Source of the DNA: CAIVPM01 sp049242885
GTDB lineage: Bacteria > Bacteroidota > Bacteroidia > Chitinophagales > Chitinophagaceae
Reading direction: 5' to 3'
DNA length: 28,463 bases
NCBI GenBank assembly: GCA_049242885.1
Contig: JBMLOQ010000030.1
Location: forward strand, 1-28,463
Under the pieces are notes generated by a model. That model was not told where the DNA came from. It was given only the letters and a program-made list of their open reading frames with translations, and did not search any database. This document shows, one piece after another, positions 16,693-23,942 of the stretch. Each line of letters opens with the position of its first letter. Positions within the stretch are counted from its first letter, which is position 1. The position numbers and the translations under genes are program-made.

Positions 16693-17238
16693 ATGGGTAA
16701 AAATATAAAAATTCAATACTATCAATCTCCATTTGGGAGTTTAGTTATTGGTGCTTTTGAGAAAAAGTTGGTATTGTGCGATTGGCAATACAGAAAAATG
16801 CGAACTGCAATTGACCAAAGAATTTGTAAACTGTTGCAAGCTGATTTTATTGAAGAAAGCGACGTGGTTATTGAAGAAACTATACAACAACTGCAAGCTT
16901 ATTTTAATAAACAGCTTAAAGTTTTTAGTATTCCATTAAACTTAGTTGGTTCGCCGTTTCAAGTAAAGGTTTGGAATGCACTTTTAAATATAGATTATGG
17001 TACCACAAGTACTTATTTGCAACAAGCCATTAAGTTAGAAAACAAAGAAGCAATTAGGGCTGTAGCTACTGCAAATGGAGCTAACGCTATATCAATAATT
17101 GTACCTTGTCATAGAATTATTGGTACAGATGGTGGTCTAGTTGGGTATGCAGGAGGATTACCAACAAAACAAAAATTATTAGCTTTAGAAGGGGCAAAAA
17201 CTGTAAACAATAAACTTCAAATGCAAATAGCATTTTAA
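16693..17238 (+). CDS. ogt: Methylated-DNA-protein-cysteine methyltransferase
   Basis: A suicide repair protein that removes methyl groups from O6-methylguanine in DNA onto its own cysteine. The 181 residues contain an N-terminal domain (QSPFGSLVIGAF) and the C-terminal DNA-binding and catalytic domain: SPFQVKVWNAL, YGTTSTY, RAVATANGANAIS, the active site IIVPCHRIIG with C139, and GYAGGLPTKQKLLALE. The recognition helix and PCHR are intact, so it should be active. There is no Ada-type zinc or AraC domain, hence Ogt rather than Ada. It starts 8 bp after the PorU2-like gene and is probably co-transcribed, although the functions are unrelated. Its stop overlaps by 3-4 bp the convergent DUF502 gene. 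Confidence 0.95.
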   Translation: MGKNIKIQYYQSPFGSLVIGAFEKKLVLCDWQYRKMRTAIDQRICKLLQADFIEESDVVIEETIQQLQAYFNKQLKVFSIPLNLVGSPFQVKVWNALLNIDYGTTSTYLQQAIKLENKEAIRAVATANGANAISIIVPCHRIIGTDGGLVGYAGGLPTKQKLLALEGAKTVNNKLQMQIAF

Positions 17239-17882
17239 TCATCAACCTGCACTACACCTGCACTTACTGCAAATTTCATAGCATCCGAAGCTGAAATTTC
17301 ATCTGGCAATTTTCTTATTTTATCTTTACCTACTATAAACAAATTGCCACTAATATTATAGCTATGTGGGCAATAAACCACAACATAATCATCCATTCCA
17401 AATTGTGTAGCAGATTCTGAAGTTATAAATGCAATACGCCAAACATCTGGACCATTAAGGTTTACTAAAATAGGTTTATCAAACTTTTTTTTGTCACCAG
17501 CAAAAGCTTCAAAAAAATCTTTAACAGATGAGTAAATAAACTTTATTCCAGGTGTTTTCTCTAGTACCTTATCAAGCAACTCTACTAATTTGCCAATTAC
17601 AAAAATACTCGACAACCAACCCACTAGTAAAACAAACAACACAATTATAATAAATCCAACACCAGGTATTTTCTCAACATTCCCAGCAGCATCAGCTTTT
17701 ATCCATGAAGGAAAAACCGAATGCAAAATATTAGGAATAAGCCCATCTATCCAATTAAATAATCCAATAATAGCACTGGCAGTAATAGCAATTGGGGCCA
17801 ATACAATTAAACCTTGTAAAAAGTATTGTAAGAGTTTTCTTAAGTAAACTCTTGTTCTGGGCGATAAAAAATTTAAATTCAT
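17235..17882 (-). CDS. DUF502 membrane protein
   Basis: A 215-residue inner-membrane protein of the DUF502 family, which has no established biochemical role in bacteria. Two membrane helices are visible: about 20-45 (FLQGLIVLAPIAITASAIIG) and about 70-98 (PGVGFIIIVLFVLLVGWLSS). A soluble C-terminal region follows, with the family landmarks KTPGIKFIYSSVKDFFEAF, GPDVWRIAFITSE and VVVYCPHSYNISG. Length and motif order match the family. It begins at ATG 17882, just after the terminator of the upstream outer-membrane protein, so it needs its own promoter in the short gap. I could not identify one. Confidence 0.88.
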   Translation of the reverse strand: MNLNFLSPRTRVYLRKLLQYFLQGLIVLAPIAITASAIIGLFNWIDGLIPNILHSVFPSWIKADAAGNVEKIPGVGFIIIVLFVLLVGWLSSIFVIGKLVELLDKVLEKTPGIKFIYSSVKDFFEAFAGDKKKFDKPILVNLNGPDVWRIAFITSESATQFGMDDYVVVYCPHSYNISGNLFIVGKDKIRKLPDEISASDAMKFAVSAGVVQVDD

Positions 17883-17910
17883 ATTACTCTTTTTTCAAAA
17901 TCAAAGCTAT

Positions 17911-17949
17911 AAAAAAAGCCGATTCTCTACTAAAAGAATCGGCTCTTTA
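17911..17949 (-). terminator. Rho-independent terminator after the outer-membrane barrel gene
   Basis: A perfect 10 bp stem (AGCCGATTCT at 17917-17926 and AGAATCGGCT at 17935-17944) closes an 8 nt loop. On the minus strand the hairpin is followed by seven T residues, so it ends transcription from the gene at 17965-18768. It isolates that gene from DUF502. Confidence 0.88.
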
Positions 17950-17964
17950 ATTATTAAATTTTTA

Positions 17965-18768
17965 CTATAATCCACTAAGTACCACACCAATTGAATATCT
18001 ATTCATTTGCGGCCCTAAACCATCTTTTAAAACAGGGGAAACATCAAACGACCCATGCACTCCAAAAATACCATAGCTAATCCTAGAGCTTACACTTAAA
18101 CGTTGTGAAGCAAAAAATCGATTATTGCTTTCTTTTTGTATAAACGATGGGCCAAAAACGCTTGCACCAGTTGGTGTTACTAGGTTTTTACCTTTAGAGT
18201 AAGTACTTAAAATTGTACCCACTTTGGCTCCTAATGCAAAACGCCAAGAGCTAGCTGGCTCTTCGGGGTTTAATGTATATCTTAGTTCTATTGGAGCTTC
18301 TAAATAAATTGTAGTTACTTTAAACTTCTCGAAATGATTAGTATTGGCAACATTTGTAAAAGGCAATCTATTGGCAGTTGCTTTTACATTTACGTAAGTT
18401 TTGTCGAAAAACATATTGCTAGAACCAATGCCTATACCATACCCTACACTAAACTTTGGGTTAGTTTTAAATGGCTTATCTGTCATAATGTAAAAGTTAA
18501 AGTGTCTGCTAAAACCACCACCAAGTTTCACACTATCTGGTCTATTAATCCAATTATCACCACCATATTGAATCATAAAATGGTCGGCAACACGGTTTGC
18601 CATTTTTTTGGGGTCTACCTTTTTCTGAGGCAAATCCTTTGTTTCTAGCTTTTTAACTTCTACTTTTTTTGCAACAGCAGTAGAGTCTTTAGATTTCTTT
18701 TTCCAGAATTGAGCTTGTGCTGTGTACACCAAGCAAATGGAACATACTACTAATAAAAATTTTTTCAT
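17965..18768 (-). CDS. Outer-membrane beta-barrel protein
   Basis: A 267-residue exported protein with a signal peptide (about 1-19, TAQAQ), then a Lys-rich linker (about 23-57; KKKSKDSTAVAKKVEVKK) and a barrel of amphipathic strands from about residue 62 to the end. Visible strand and turn segments are FMIQYGGDNW, GGGFSRHFNFYIM, FSVGYGIGIGSSNM, TTIYLEAPIELRY, WRFALGAKVGTI, and the final MNRYSIGVVLSGL. It resembles the small PorT-like or OMP_b-brl barrels of Bacteroidota, but I cannot place it in a named family. The basic linker might face the periplasm and bind peptidoglycan or RNA; that is only a guess. It has its own terminator. Confidence 0.7.
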   Translation of the reverse strand: MKKFLLVVCSICLVYTAQAQFWKKKSKDSTAVAKKVEVKKLETKDLPQKKVDPKKMANRVADHFMIQYGGDNWINRPDSVKLGGGFSRHFNFYIMTDKPFKTNPKFSVGYGIGIGSSNMFFDKTYVNVKATANRLPFTNVANTNHFEKFKVTTIYLEAPIELRYTLNPEEPASSWRFALGAKVGTILSTYSKGKNLVTPTGASVFGPSFIQKESNNRFFASQRLSVSSRISYGIFGVHGSFDVSPVLKDGLGPQMNRYSIGVVLSGL

Positions 18769-18967
18769 TGTTTGTTATAAATCTTACAAAGGTGGCAAAG
18801 TAAACGAATTGACTTAAAACTTTTTGAAATAGCTATTAAAAAACAAAAATTATAACAGAACTTTTGCAAGTTGAAAGATTTAAAGAACCTTATTTTATGT
18901 ATTTCCTCCTAAAAAAATAATCTTAAAGCAATTAAAACGAGAGAAAGTGTAAAATTTTTCTAAAACT

Positions 18968-18998
18968 TTTGGCAATACCATAAAATACCCCAACTTTG
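18968..18998 (+). promoter_or_regulatory. Promoter of the marR-acyl-CoA dehydrogenase unit
   Basis: A TTTG at 18968-18971 is followed after 19 bp by CAACTTTG (18991-18998), one mismatch from the Bacteroidota -7 consensus TAnnTTTG. Transcription would start about 18 nt before the marR ATG at 19022. Confidence 0.55.
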
Positions 18999-19021
18999 TA
19001 AATAGTTGCATAAACAACTAT

Positions 19022-19465
19022 ATGCCTAACAACCATTTTAAAAGAGGAGAGTTATACAGTGTTCTAAATTCGGTGGCTGCAAATGCCATTAGCCGTAGGC
19101 TACAAAAAAACTTTAGAGAAGCTGGTTTAGATATTACTGTAGAGCAGTGGAGTATTTTATATCATTTATGGAAAGAAGATACGCAAAGCCAACAACAACT
19201 TTGTGATAAATCGTTTAGAGATAAAGCAAGTATTACTAGGTTGATAGATAATTTAGAAAAGCAAAGCTTAGTAGAGCGAAAGCCAAGTGCCACCGATAGA
19301 AGAATAAACTTGGTATGCCTTACTAGCCAAGGTAAACATTTACAACAGCAAACCATTGATATTGCAAATACAACAATGGACGAAGCGTTAGTAAACATTA
19401 GCAAAATTGAAATTGACACAGTAAAAACTGTATTGCAAAGGGTGTATGATAATTTGGCAAATTAA
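19022..19465 (+). CDS. MarR-family transcriptional regulator
   Basis: A 147-residue dimeric winged-helix regulator. N-terminal helices (about 1-35) are followed by ITVEQWSILYHLWKED and then the recognition region DKASITRLIDNLEKQSLVER (about 68-88), with the wing SATDRRINLVCLTSQGK and C-terminal dimer helices. MarR proteins respond to small ligands, often phenolics, acyl-CoAs or oxidants. The next gene, an acyl-CoA dehydrogenase 81 bp downstream on the same strand, suggests it senses a lipid or acyl-CoA signal and controls fatty-acid degradation; this comes from context only. There are no cysteines in the wing to suggest redox sensing. Confidence 0.9.
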   Translation: MPNNHFKRGELYSVLNSVAANAISRRLQKNFREAGLDITVEQWSILYHLWKEDTQSQQQLCDKSFRDKASITRLIDNLEKQSLVERKPSATDRRINLVCLTSQGKHLQQQTIDIANTTMDEALVNISKIEIDTVKTVLQRVYDNLAN

Positions 19466-19546
19466 TTAGCAAATGAGAAAATTAGTAAATATGGAAAATG
19501 TTTTACTTCTATCAATAAATCATCAATCTACAAATAATAAATAATC

Positions 19547-21370
19547 ATGCGTTTACAATTCTTGCCAACATTTCAACATTCTGCCACTGCAGCTACTGGC
19601 ACTGCTTTAAAAGGTGGAGAATTTATCATTAAAGATTCTAATGCTTTAGAAACATTTATCCCTGAAGATTTTGATGAAGAACAAAAAATGGTAATGGATA
19701 TGTGTAAGCAATTTTTAGATGCTGAAATTTATCCAAATGTTGAGCGTATTGACAAGCAAGAAGCTGGTTTAGTTCAAGGATTAATGAAAAAAGCAGGAGA
19801 ACAAGGTTTACTTTCAACTGCTTTTCCAGAACAATATGGTGGATTAGGAAAAGATTTTATAACTAGTACAATTGTAAATGAAGGATTAGGAGCTGGCCAT
19901 AGCTTTAGTGTTGCTGTTGCAGCACATACAGGTATTGGCACTTTACCTATTCTTTATTTTGGTACTGAAGAACAAAAAAATAAGTTCATACCAAAGCTAG
20001 CAAGTGGAGAGTGGACTGGTGCTTATGGTCTTACAGAGCCAAACAGTGGTAGCGATGCTTTAAGTGCTAAAACCACAGCTAAGCTTAGCGACGATGGTAA
20101 ATATTATATTTTAAATGGTCAAAAATGTTGGATAACCAATGGTGGATTTGCAGATGTTTTTACTGTTTTTGCCAAAATTGATGGTAAAGACTTTACAGGT
20201 TTTATTGTAGAACGTGGTATGGAAGGTTTTACACAAGGCCCAGAAGAACATAAAATGGGCATCAAAGGTTCTAGCACTGTTCAACTTTATTTTCAAGATT
20301 GTAAAGTACCAGTAGAAAACTTATTGGGCGAAAAAGGAAAAGGACACATCATTGCCTTTAACATCTTAAATATTGGTCGTTTAAAATTGTGTGCTGCAAC
20401 ACTAGGTGGTGCAAAGCAAAGTGCTACAGTAAGTATTCAATACGCCAATACAAGAGAGCAATTTAAGTTGCCAATTTCAAAATTTGGAGCTATAAAACAT
20501 AAGTTAGCTGAAATGGCTATTCGTATGTGGGTTTGTGAAAGTGCCTTATATAGAACAAGCCAATGGATTGATGCTAAAGAGCAAGAGCTTTTGGCTACTG
20601 GAATGCCATTTGCACAAGCACTTTTAGGAGCAGCCGAAGAATATGCTATAGAATGTGCTATGCTAAAAGTTTTTGGTAGCGAAGTGTTGGATTTTGTTGT
20701 TGACGAAGGTGTACAAGTGCACGGAGGCAATGGTTTTAGCGATGAGTACATGATAAGCAAAGCTTATAGAGACAGCCGTATTAATAGAATTTATGAAGGC
20801 ACCAACGAAATTAATAGACTACTTACTGTTGATATGGTGTTAAAACGTGCCATGAAAGGAAAGTTAGATTTAATGACGCCTGCCATGAACGTTCAAAAAG
20901 AATTGATGAGTATACCAGATTTTGGTAGTGAAGAGGAAGGCTATTTTGCTAAAGAAATTAAAACAATTGCAAACTTTAAAAAAGCCATTTTAATGGTAGC
21001 AGGTGCTGCTGTTCAAAAATTAATGATGCAGTTAGACAAAGAGCAAGAAATATTAATGAATATTGCCGATATGAGTATTGTTACGTATCATGCAGAAAGT
21101 GCATTGCTACGTTGTATGAAGTTAGTAGAAAAAAATGGAGAAGCTGCAACCTCAGTGCAATTAGATATGATGAGAACTTTTATGTACGATGCTGCAGATG
21201 CAATAAATAAAGCAGGTAAAGATGCATTAAACAGTTTTGCCGATGGTGATGAATTAAGAATGATGCATATTGGTTTAAAAAGATTTACTAAAGTAGAACC
21301 ATTTAATACCAAAGATGCACGAAGAAGAATAGCTGCAACTTTAATTGAAGCTAATGGATATTATTTGTAG
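19547..21370 (+). CDS. Acyl-CoA dehydrogenase, long (VLCAD/ACAD9-like) form
   Basis: FAD enzyme for the first step of beta-oxidation, turning acyl-CoA into trans-2-enoyl-CoA. The 607 residues contain a normal acyl-CoA dehydrogenase body (about 40-440): EQYGGLGKD, GAYGLTEPNSGSDALS, WITNGG, GIKGSSTVQLYF, NTREQF, VHGGNGFSDEY, and catalytic E417 in RIYEGTNEINR. A helical C-terminal extension of about 170 residues follows, as in membrane-associated very-long-chain enzymes, so long-chain acyl substrates are likely. The FAD and substrate motifs are intact. The N-terminal 30 residues are poorly conserved in kind, but no later ATG fits. It is followed by a strong terminator and preceded by a MarR gene. 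Confidence 0.93.
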   Translation: MRLQFLPTFQHSATAATGTALKGGEFIIKDSNALETFIPEDFDEEQKMVMDMCKQFLDAEIYPNVERIDKQEAGLVQGLMKKAGEQGLLSTAFPEQYGGLGKDFITSTIVNEGLGAGHSFSVAVAAHTGIGTLPILYFGTEEQKNKFIPKLASGEWTGAYGLTEPNSGSDALSAKTTAKLSDDGKYYILNGQKCWITNGGFADVFTVFAKIDGKDFTGFIVERGMEGFTQGPEEHKMGIKGSSTVQLYFQDCKVPVENLLGEKGKGHIIAFNILNIGRLKLCAATLGGAKQSATVSIQYANTREQFKLPISKFGAIKHKLAEMAIRMWVCESALYRTSQWIDAKEQELLATGMPFAQALLGAAEEYAIECAMLKVFGSEVLDFVVDEGVQVHGGNGFSDEYMISKAYRDSRINRIYEGTNEINRLLTVDMVLKRAMKGKLDLMTPAMNVQKELMSIPDFGSEEEGYFAKEIKTIANFKKAILMVAGAAVQKLMMQLDKEQEILMNIADMSIVTYHAESALLRCMKLVEKNGEAATSVQLDMMRTFMYDAADAINKAGKDALNSFADGDELRMMHIGLKRFTKVEPFNTKDARRRIAATLIEANGYYL

Positions 21371-21417
21371 ATTTTAATAAAAAGCTAGGGTTTATAATTA
21401 TAGTTTATTGATTGTTT

Positions 21418-21448
21418 AAAACGTGCCTTTTGGCACGTTTTTGTTTTA
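21418..21448 (+). terminator. Rho-independent terminator after the acyl-CoA dehydrogenase
   Basis: A perfect 10 bp stem, AAAACGTGCC (21418-21427) and GGCACGTTTT (21432-21441), with a TTTT loop, runs into a T-rich tract (TTGTTTT). It lies about 48 bp after the stop. A second, weaker inverted repeat (CCCATTTT 21461-21468 with AAAATGGG 21484-21491) follows and may act as a backup. Confidence 0.88.
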
Positions 21449-21614
21449 AATATTAAACGCCCCATTTTTTAACAGAAATTACCAAAATGGGCACATAAAT
21501 AAAAGATTATAGTGCCTCTTGCAATCTTATTTTAAAGTTGTAAAACCAAATACCGCCTTTAATAATTCATTGTACCTTTAGAAAATAGATATTTGCTTAC
21601 TATTTTTTGGATAA

Positions 21615-22088
21615 ATGAAAATAATTTTGGCTTCTGTAGGCAAACCACACGATGCAATTGTAAAAGAAGGTATACACGAGTTTACACAACGTATTAGTAA
21701 ATATTTTACAGTTCAATGGCTTATTATTCCTACAGTTAAAAATGCTGCTTCTTTAAACGAAACTGCTCTTAAAAAAGCCGAAGCTTTGCAAATTGCAAAT
21801 GCTTTACAAAAAGAGGATTATTTAGTTTTGTTAGATGAAAAAGGCAAAAATATTTCGTCTCCACAGCTTGCAAATATTATTCAACAAAGAGCCAACGAAA
21901 GTTGTAAGCAGTTGGTTTTTTTAATTGGTGGAGCTTTTGGTGTAGATGAAACTATTATACAAAGAGCTAATTTTACCTGGAGCTTATCTAACCTTGTTTT
22001 TCCACATATGCTTGTACGTTTTATGTTGGCAGAGCAAGTATATAGAGCTTGCAGTATTTTACGAAACGAAAAATATCATCATCAATAA
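21615..22088 (+). CDS. rlmH: 23S rRNA (pseudouridine-1915-N3) methyltransferase
   Basis: A SPOUT methyltransferase that methylates pseudouridine 1915 in helix 69 of 23S rRNA on assembled ribosomes. The 157 residues are the family's usual length. Motifs: MKIILASVGKPHD at the start, YLVLLDEKGKNISSPQLA, the SAM-binding knot VFLIGGAFGVDE, NLVFPHMLVRFMLAEQVYRA, and the conserved C-terminal end RNEKYHHQ. All are intact. It is the first gene of a tight plus-strand cluster: the rhomboid gene starts 6 bp later and bioF 14 bp after that. The 244 bp before it holds the upstream terminator and no other gene. Confidence 0.97.
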   Translation: MKIILASVGKPHDAIVKEGIHEFTQRISKYFTVQWLIIPTVKNAASLNETALKKAEALQIANALQKEDYLVLLDEKGKNISSPQLANIIQQRANESCKQLVFLIGGAFGVDETIIQRANFTWSLSNLVFPHMLVRFMLAEQVYRACSILRNEKYHHQ

Positions 22089-22094
22089 ATACTA

Positions 22095-22733
22095 ATGATT
22101 ACTACAATCATCATTATTGCAACAGTTGCAATTAGCATATTAGCATTACAAAATTTTAAAATACAGGAAGATTGTATTTTTAATCCAACTGCTATTACTT
22201 ACAACAATCAATGGTATAGGTTTATTACTTGTGGTTTTATACATGCTGATGAAATGCATTTGGCTTTTAACATGATTTCGTTGTACATGTTTGGTAATAT
22301 GGTTGAAGATTTTTTTAATCAAGAACTTTTTTTGCAAAAAGGAAAATTTGTGTTTCTATTATTATATGTAAGCAGTTTGTTTTTTTGTTTGATACCAACT
22401 TATATAAAGCAAAAGCATAATTATAGTTATAGAAGCTTAGGTGCTAGTGGTGCTGTAAGTGCAGTAGTATTTGCCAGTATTTTTATTTCTCCTCTACAAG
22501 GTGTAGGCTTATTGTTTATACCAGGTATTTATTTTCCTGCTTTTATTTTTGGATTTGTGTATTTAGGAATAACGGCATATTTGGCAAAAAAAGGCAACAG
22601 CTATATCAACCATTCAGCTCACTTATGGGGTGCTATTTATGGAGTTTTGTTTACAGCTATTATAATTTATTTGTTTACCGGTGCAAATGCTTTTGGTTTG
22701 TTTATGCAACAAGTAATAAACTATTTTAAATAA
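22095..22733 (+). CDS. Rhomboid-family intramembrane serine protease
   Basis: A 212-residue inner-membrane protease that cuts transmembrane segments of other proteins. About six hydrophobic helices are visible. The conserved HLAFNM (H55, N59) in the second helix forms the oxyanion region, the catalytic serine is S118 in SLGASGAVSA, and the catalytic histidine is H176 in INHSAHLWGA. The Ser-His dyad and Asn are present, so it should be active. There are no extra cytoplasmic domains, so it is the short form. Its natural substrate is not evident. It lies 6 bp after rlmH and 14 bp before bioF, so it is probably transcribed with them. Confidence 0.93.
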   Translation: MITTIIIIATVAISILALQNFKIQEDCIFNPTAITYNNQWYRFITCGFIHADEMHLAFNMISLYMFGNMVEDFFNQELFLQKGKFVFLLLYVSSLFFCLIPTYIKQKHNYSYRSLGASGAVSAVVFASIFISPLQGVGLLFIPGIYFPAFIFGFVYLGITAYLAKKGNSYINHSAHLWGAIYGVLFTAIIIYLFTGANAFGLFMQQVINYFK

Positions 22734-22747
22734 ATAATTTATCTTGT

Positions 22748-23839
22748 ATGAGCTATAGCGATGAATTTTTACTGAAAAAATTAAACGAAAGATTAAGCCA
22801 AAATGCTTTACGTGCATTGCATACACACAACTATTCAACAGACTTTTGTAGTAATGATTATTTGGGTATTGTAAAAAATAAATTAATTAAAGTTGATAGT
22901 AAACTTAACCATGGGAGTAGAGGTAGCAGATTACTTGCAGGAAATGAAGTAGCTACACAAAATTTGGAAAAAAAACTAGCTCAATTTCATAAGGCAGAAG
23001 CTGCCTTGATATTTAACAGTGGGTATGATGCTAACGTTGGCTTGCTAAGTTGTGTGCCTCAAAAAGGAGATACAATTTTGTACGATTATTTGTGCCATGC
23101 AAGTATAAGAGATGGTATTAGATTATCGTTTGCAACTGCCTATTCTTTTGAACATAACAATATTGATGACTTACAAAAAAAATTAGAAAAATCAATTGGT
23201 ACAATTTTTATAGTTACGGAAACTGTTTTTAGTATGGATGGCGACATTGCCCCATTAAATGAAATTGTAGAACTTGCTAAAAAATACAATGCACATGTAA
23301 TTGTAGACGAAGCTCATGCAATTGGTGTAATTGGCAATAGTGGCGAAGGATTGGCACAACATTTAAACTTGCACCAGCAAATATTTGCTCGAGTTTACAC
23401 TTATGGAAAAGCTTGTGGAGTTCATGGAGCTTTAATTGTAGGCTCAACTACTTTAATAAATTATTGTATAAATTTTAGCAGAAGCTTTATTTATAGTACA
23501 GCTTTGCCTCCAAGTAGTGTTGCAGCCATTGCAGCTAGTTACAGTATTTTTCCCTTCTTAAAAAATGAAAGAGAAAACATCCTCAAACTAATTCAATATT
23601 TTCATCAACAGAAAATTAGCTATACAACTATTCCTTCAAATACACCAATACAAGCTATCATCATTCCAAACAATACTAAAGTAAAAGAAATTGCCCACAA
23701 ATTGCAAAGTAATGATATTGATGCAAGGGCTATTGTTTACCCAACTGTTCCAAAAGGCACAGAAAGACTAAGAATAATTTTGCACAGCTATAATAGTTTT
23801 CAAGAAATTGATAAACTTTTTGAGATTTTAAATGAATAA
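22748..23839 (+). CDS. bioF: 8-amino-7-oxononanoate synthase-like PLP enzyme
   Basis: A PLP-dependent alpha-oxoamine synthase. BioF joins pimeloyl-ACP (or -CoA) and L-alanine to make 8-amino-7-oxononanoate, the first committed ring-forming step of biotin synthesis. The 363 residues show FCSNDYLG, HGSRGSRLLAGN, FNSGYDANVGLL, YDYLCHASIRDG, ETVFSMDGDIAPL, the PLP-contacting D187 and H190 in VDEAHAIGV, and the Schiff-base K221 in YGKACGVHGA. The C-terminal domain ends TERLRIILHSYNS. It could also be another alpha-oxoamine synthase such as Kbl or Spt, but the start and motifs favour BioF. No other bio gene is in the window. It is the last gene of the rlmH cluster. Confidence 0.87.
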   Translation: MSYSDEFLLKKLNERLSQNALRALHTHNYSTDFCSNDYLGIVKNKLIKVDSKLNHGSRGSRLLAGNEVATQNLEKKLAQFHKAEAALIFNSGYDANVGLLSCVPQKGDTILYDYLCHASIRDGIRLSFATAYSFEHNNIDDLQKKLEKSIGTIFIVTETVFSMDGDIAPLNEIVELAKKYNAHVIVDEAHAIGVIGNSGEGLAQHLNLHQQIFARVYTYGKACGVHGALIVGSTTLINYCINFSRSFIYSTALPPSSVAAIAASYSIFPFLKNERENILKLIQYFHQQKISYTTIPSNTPIQAIIIPNNTKVKEIAHKLQSNDIDARAIVYPTVPKGTERLRIILHSYNSFQEIDKLFEILNE

Positions 23840-23942
23840 CCTACAAAACCTTTATACTGTATTGTTTTTTAACTTAGATAATAAGTAAGATAACAGCTTT
23901 TTCTAAACCAAAATTCATCAACACTTATCTTCGTTGCTAAAC

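Noticed and set aside
17235..17238. Overlap of the ogt and DUF502 3' ends as a special regulatory arrangement
   Set aside because: A 3-4 bp convergent overlap of stop codons is common in compact genomes and shows no hairpin.
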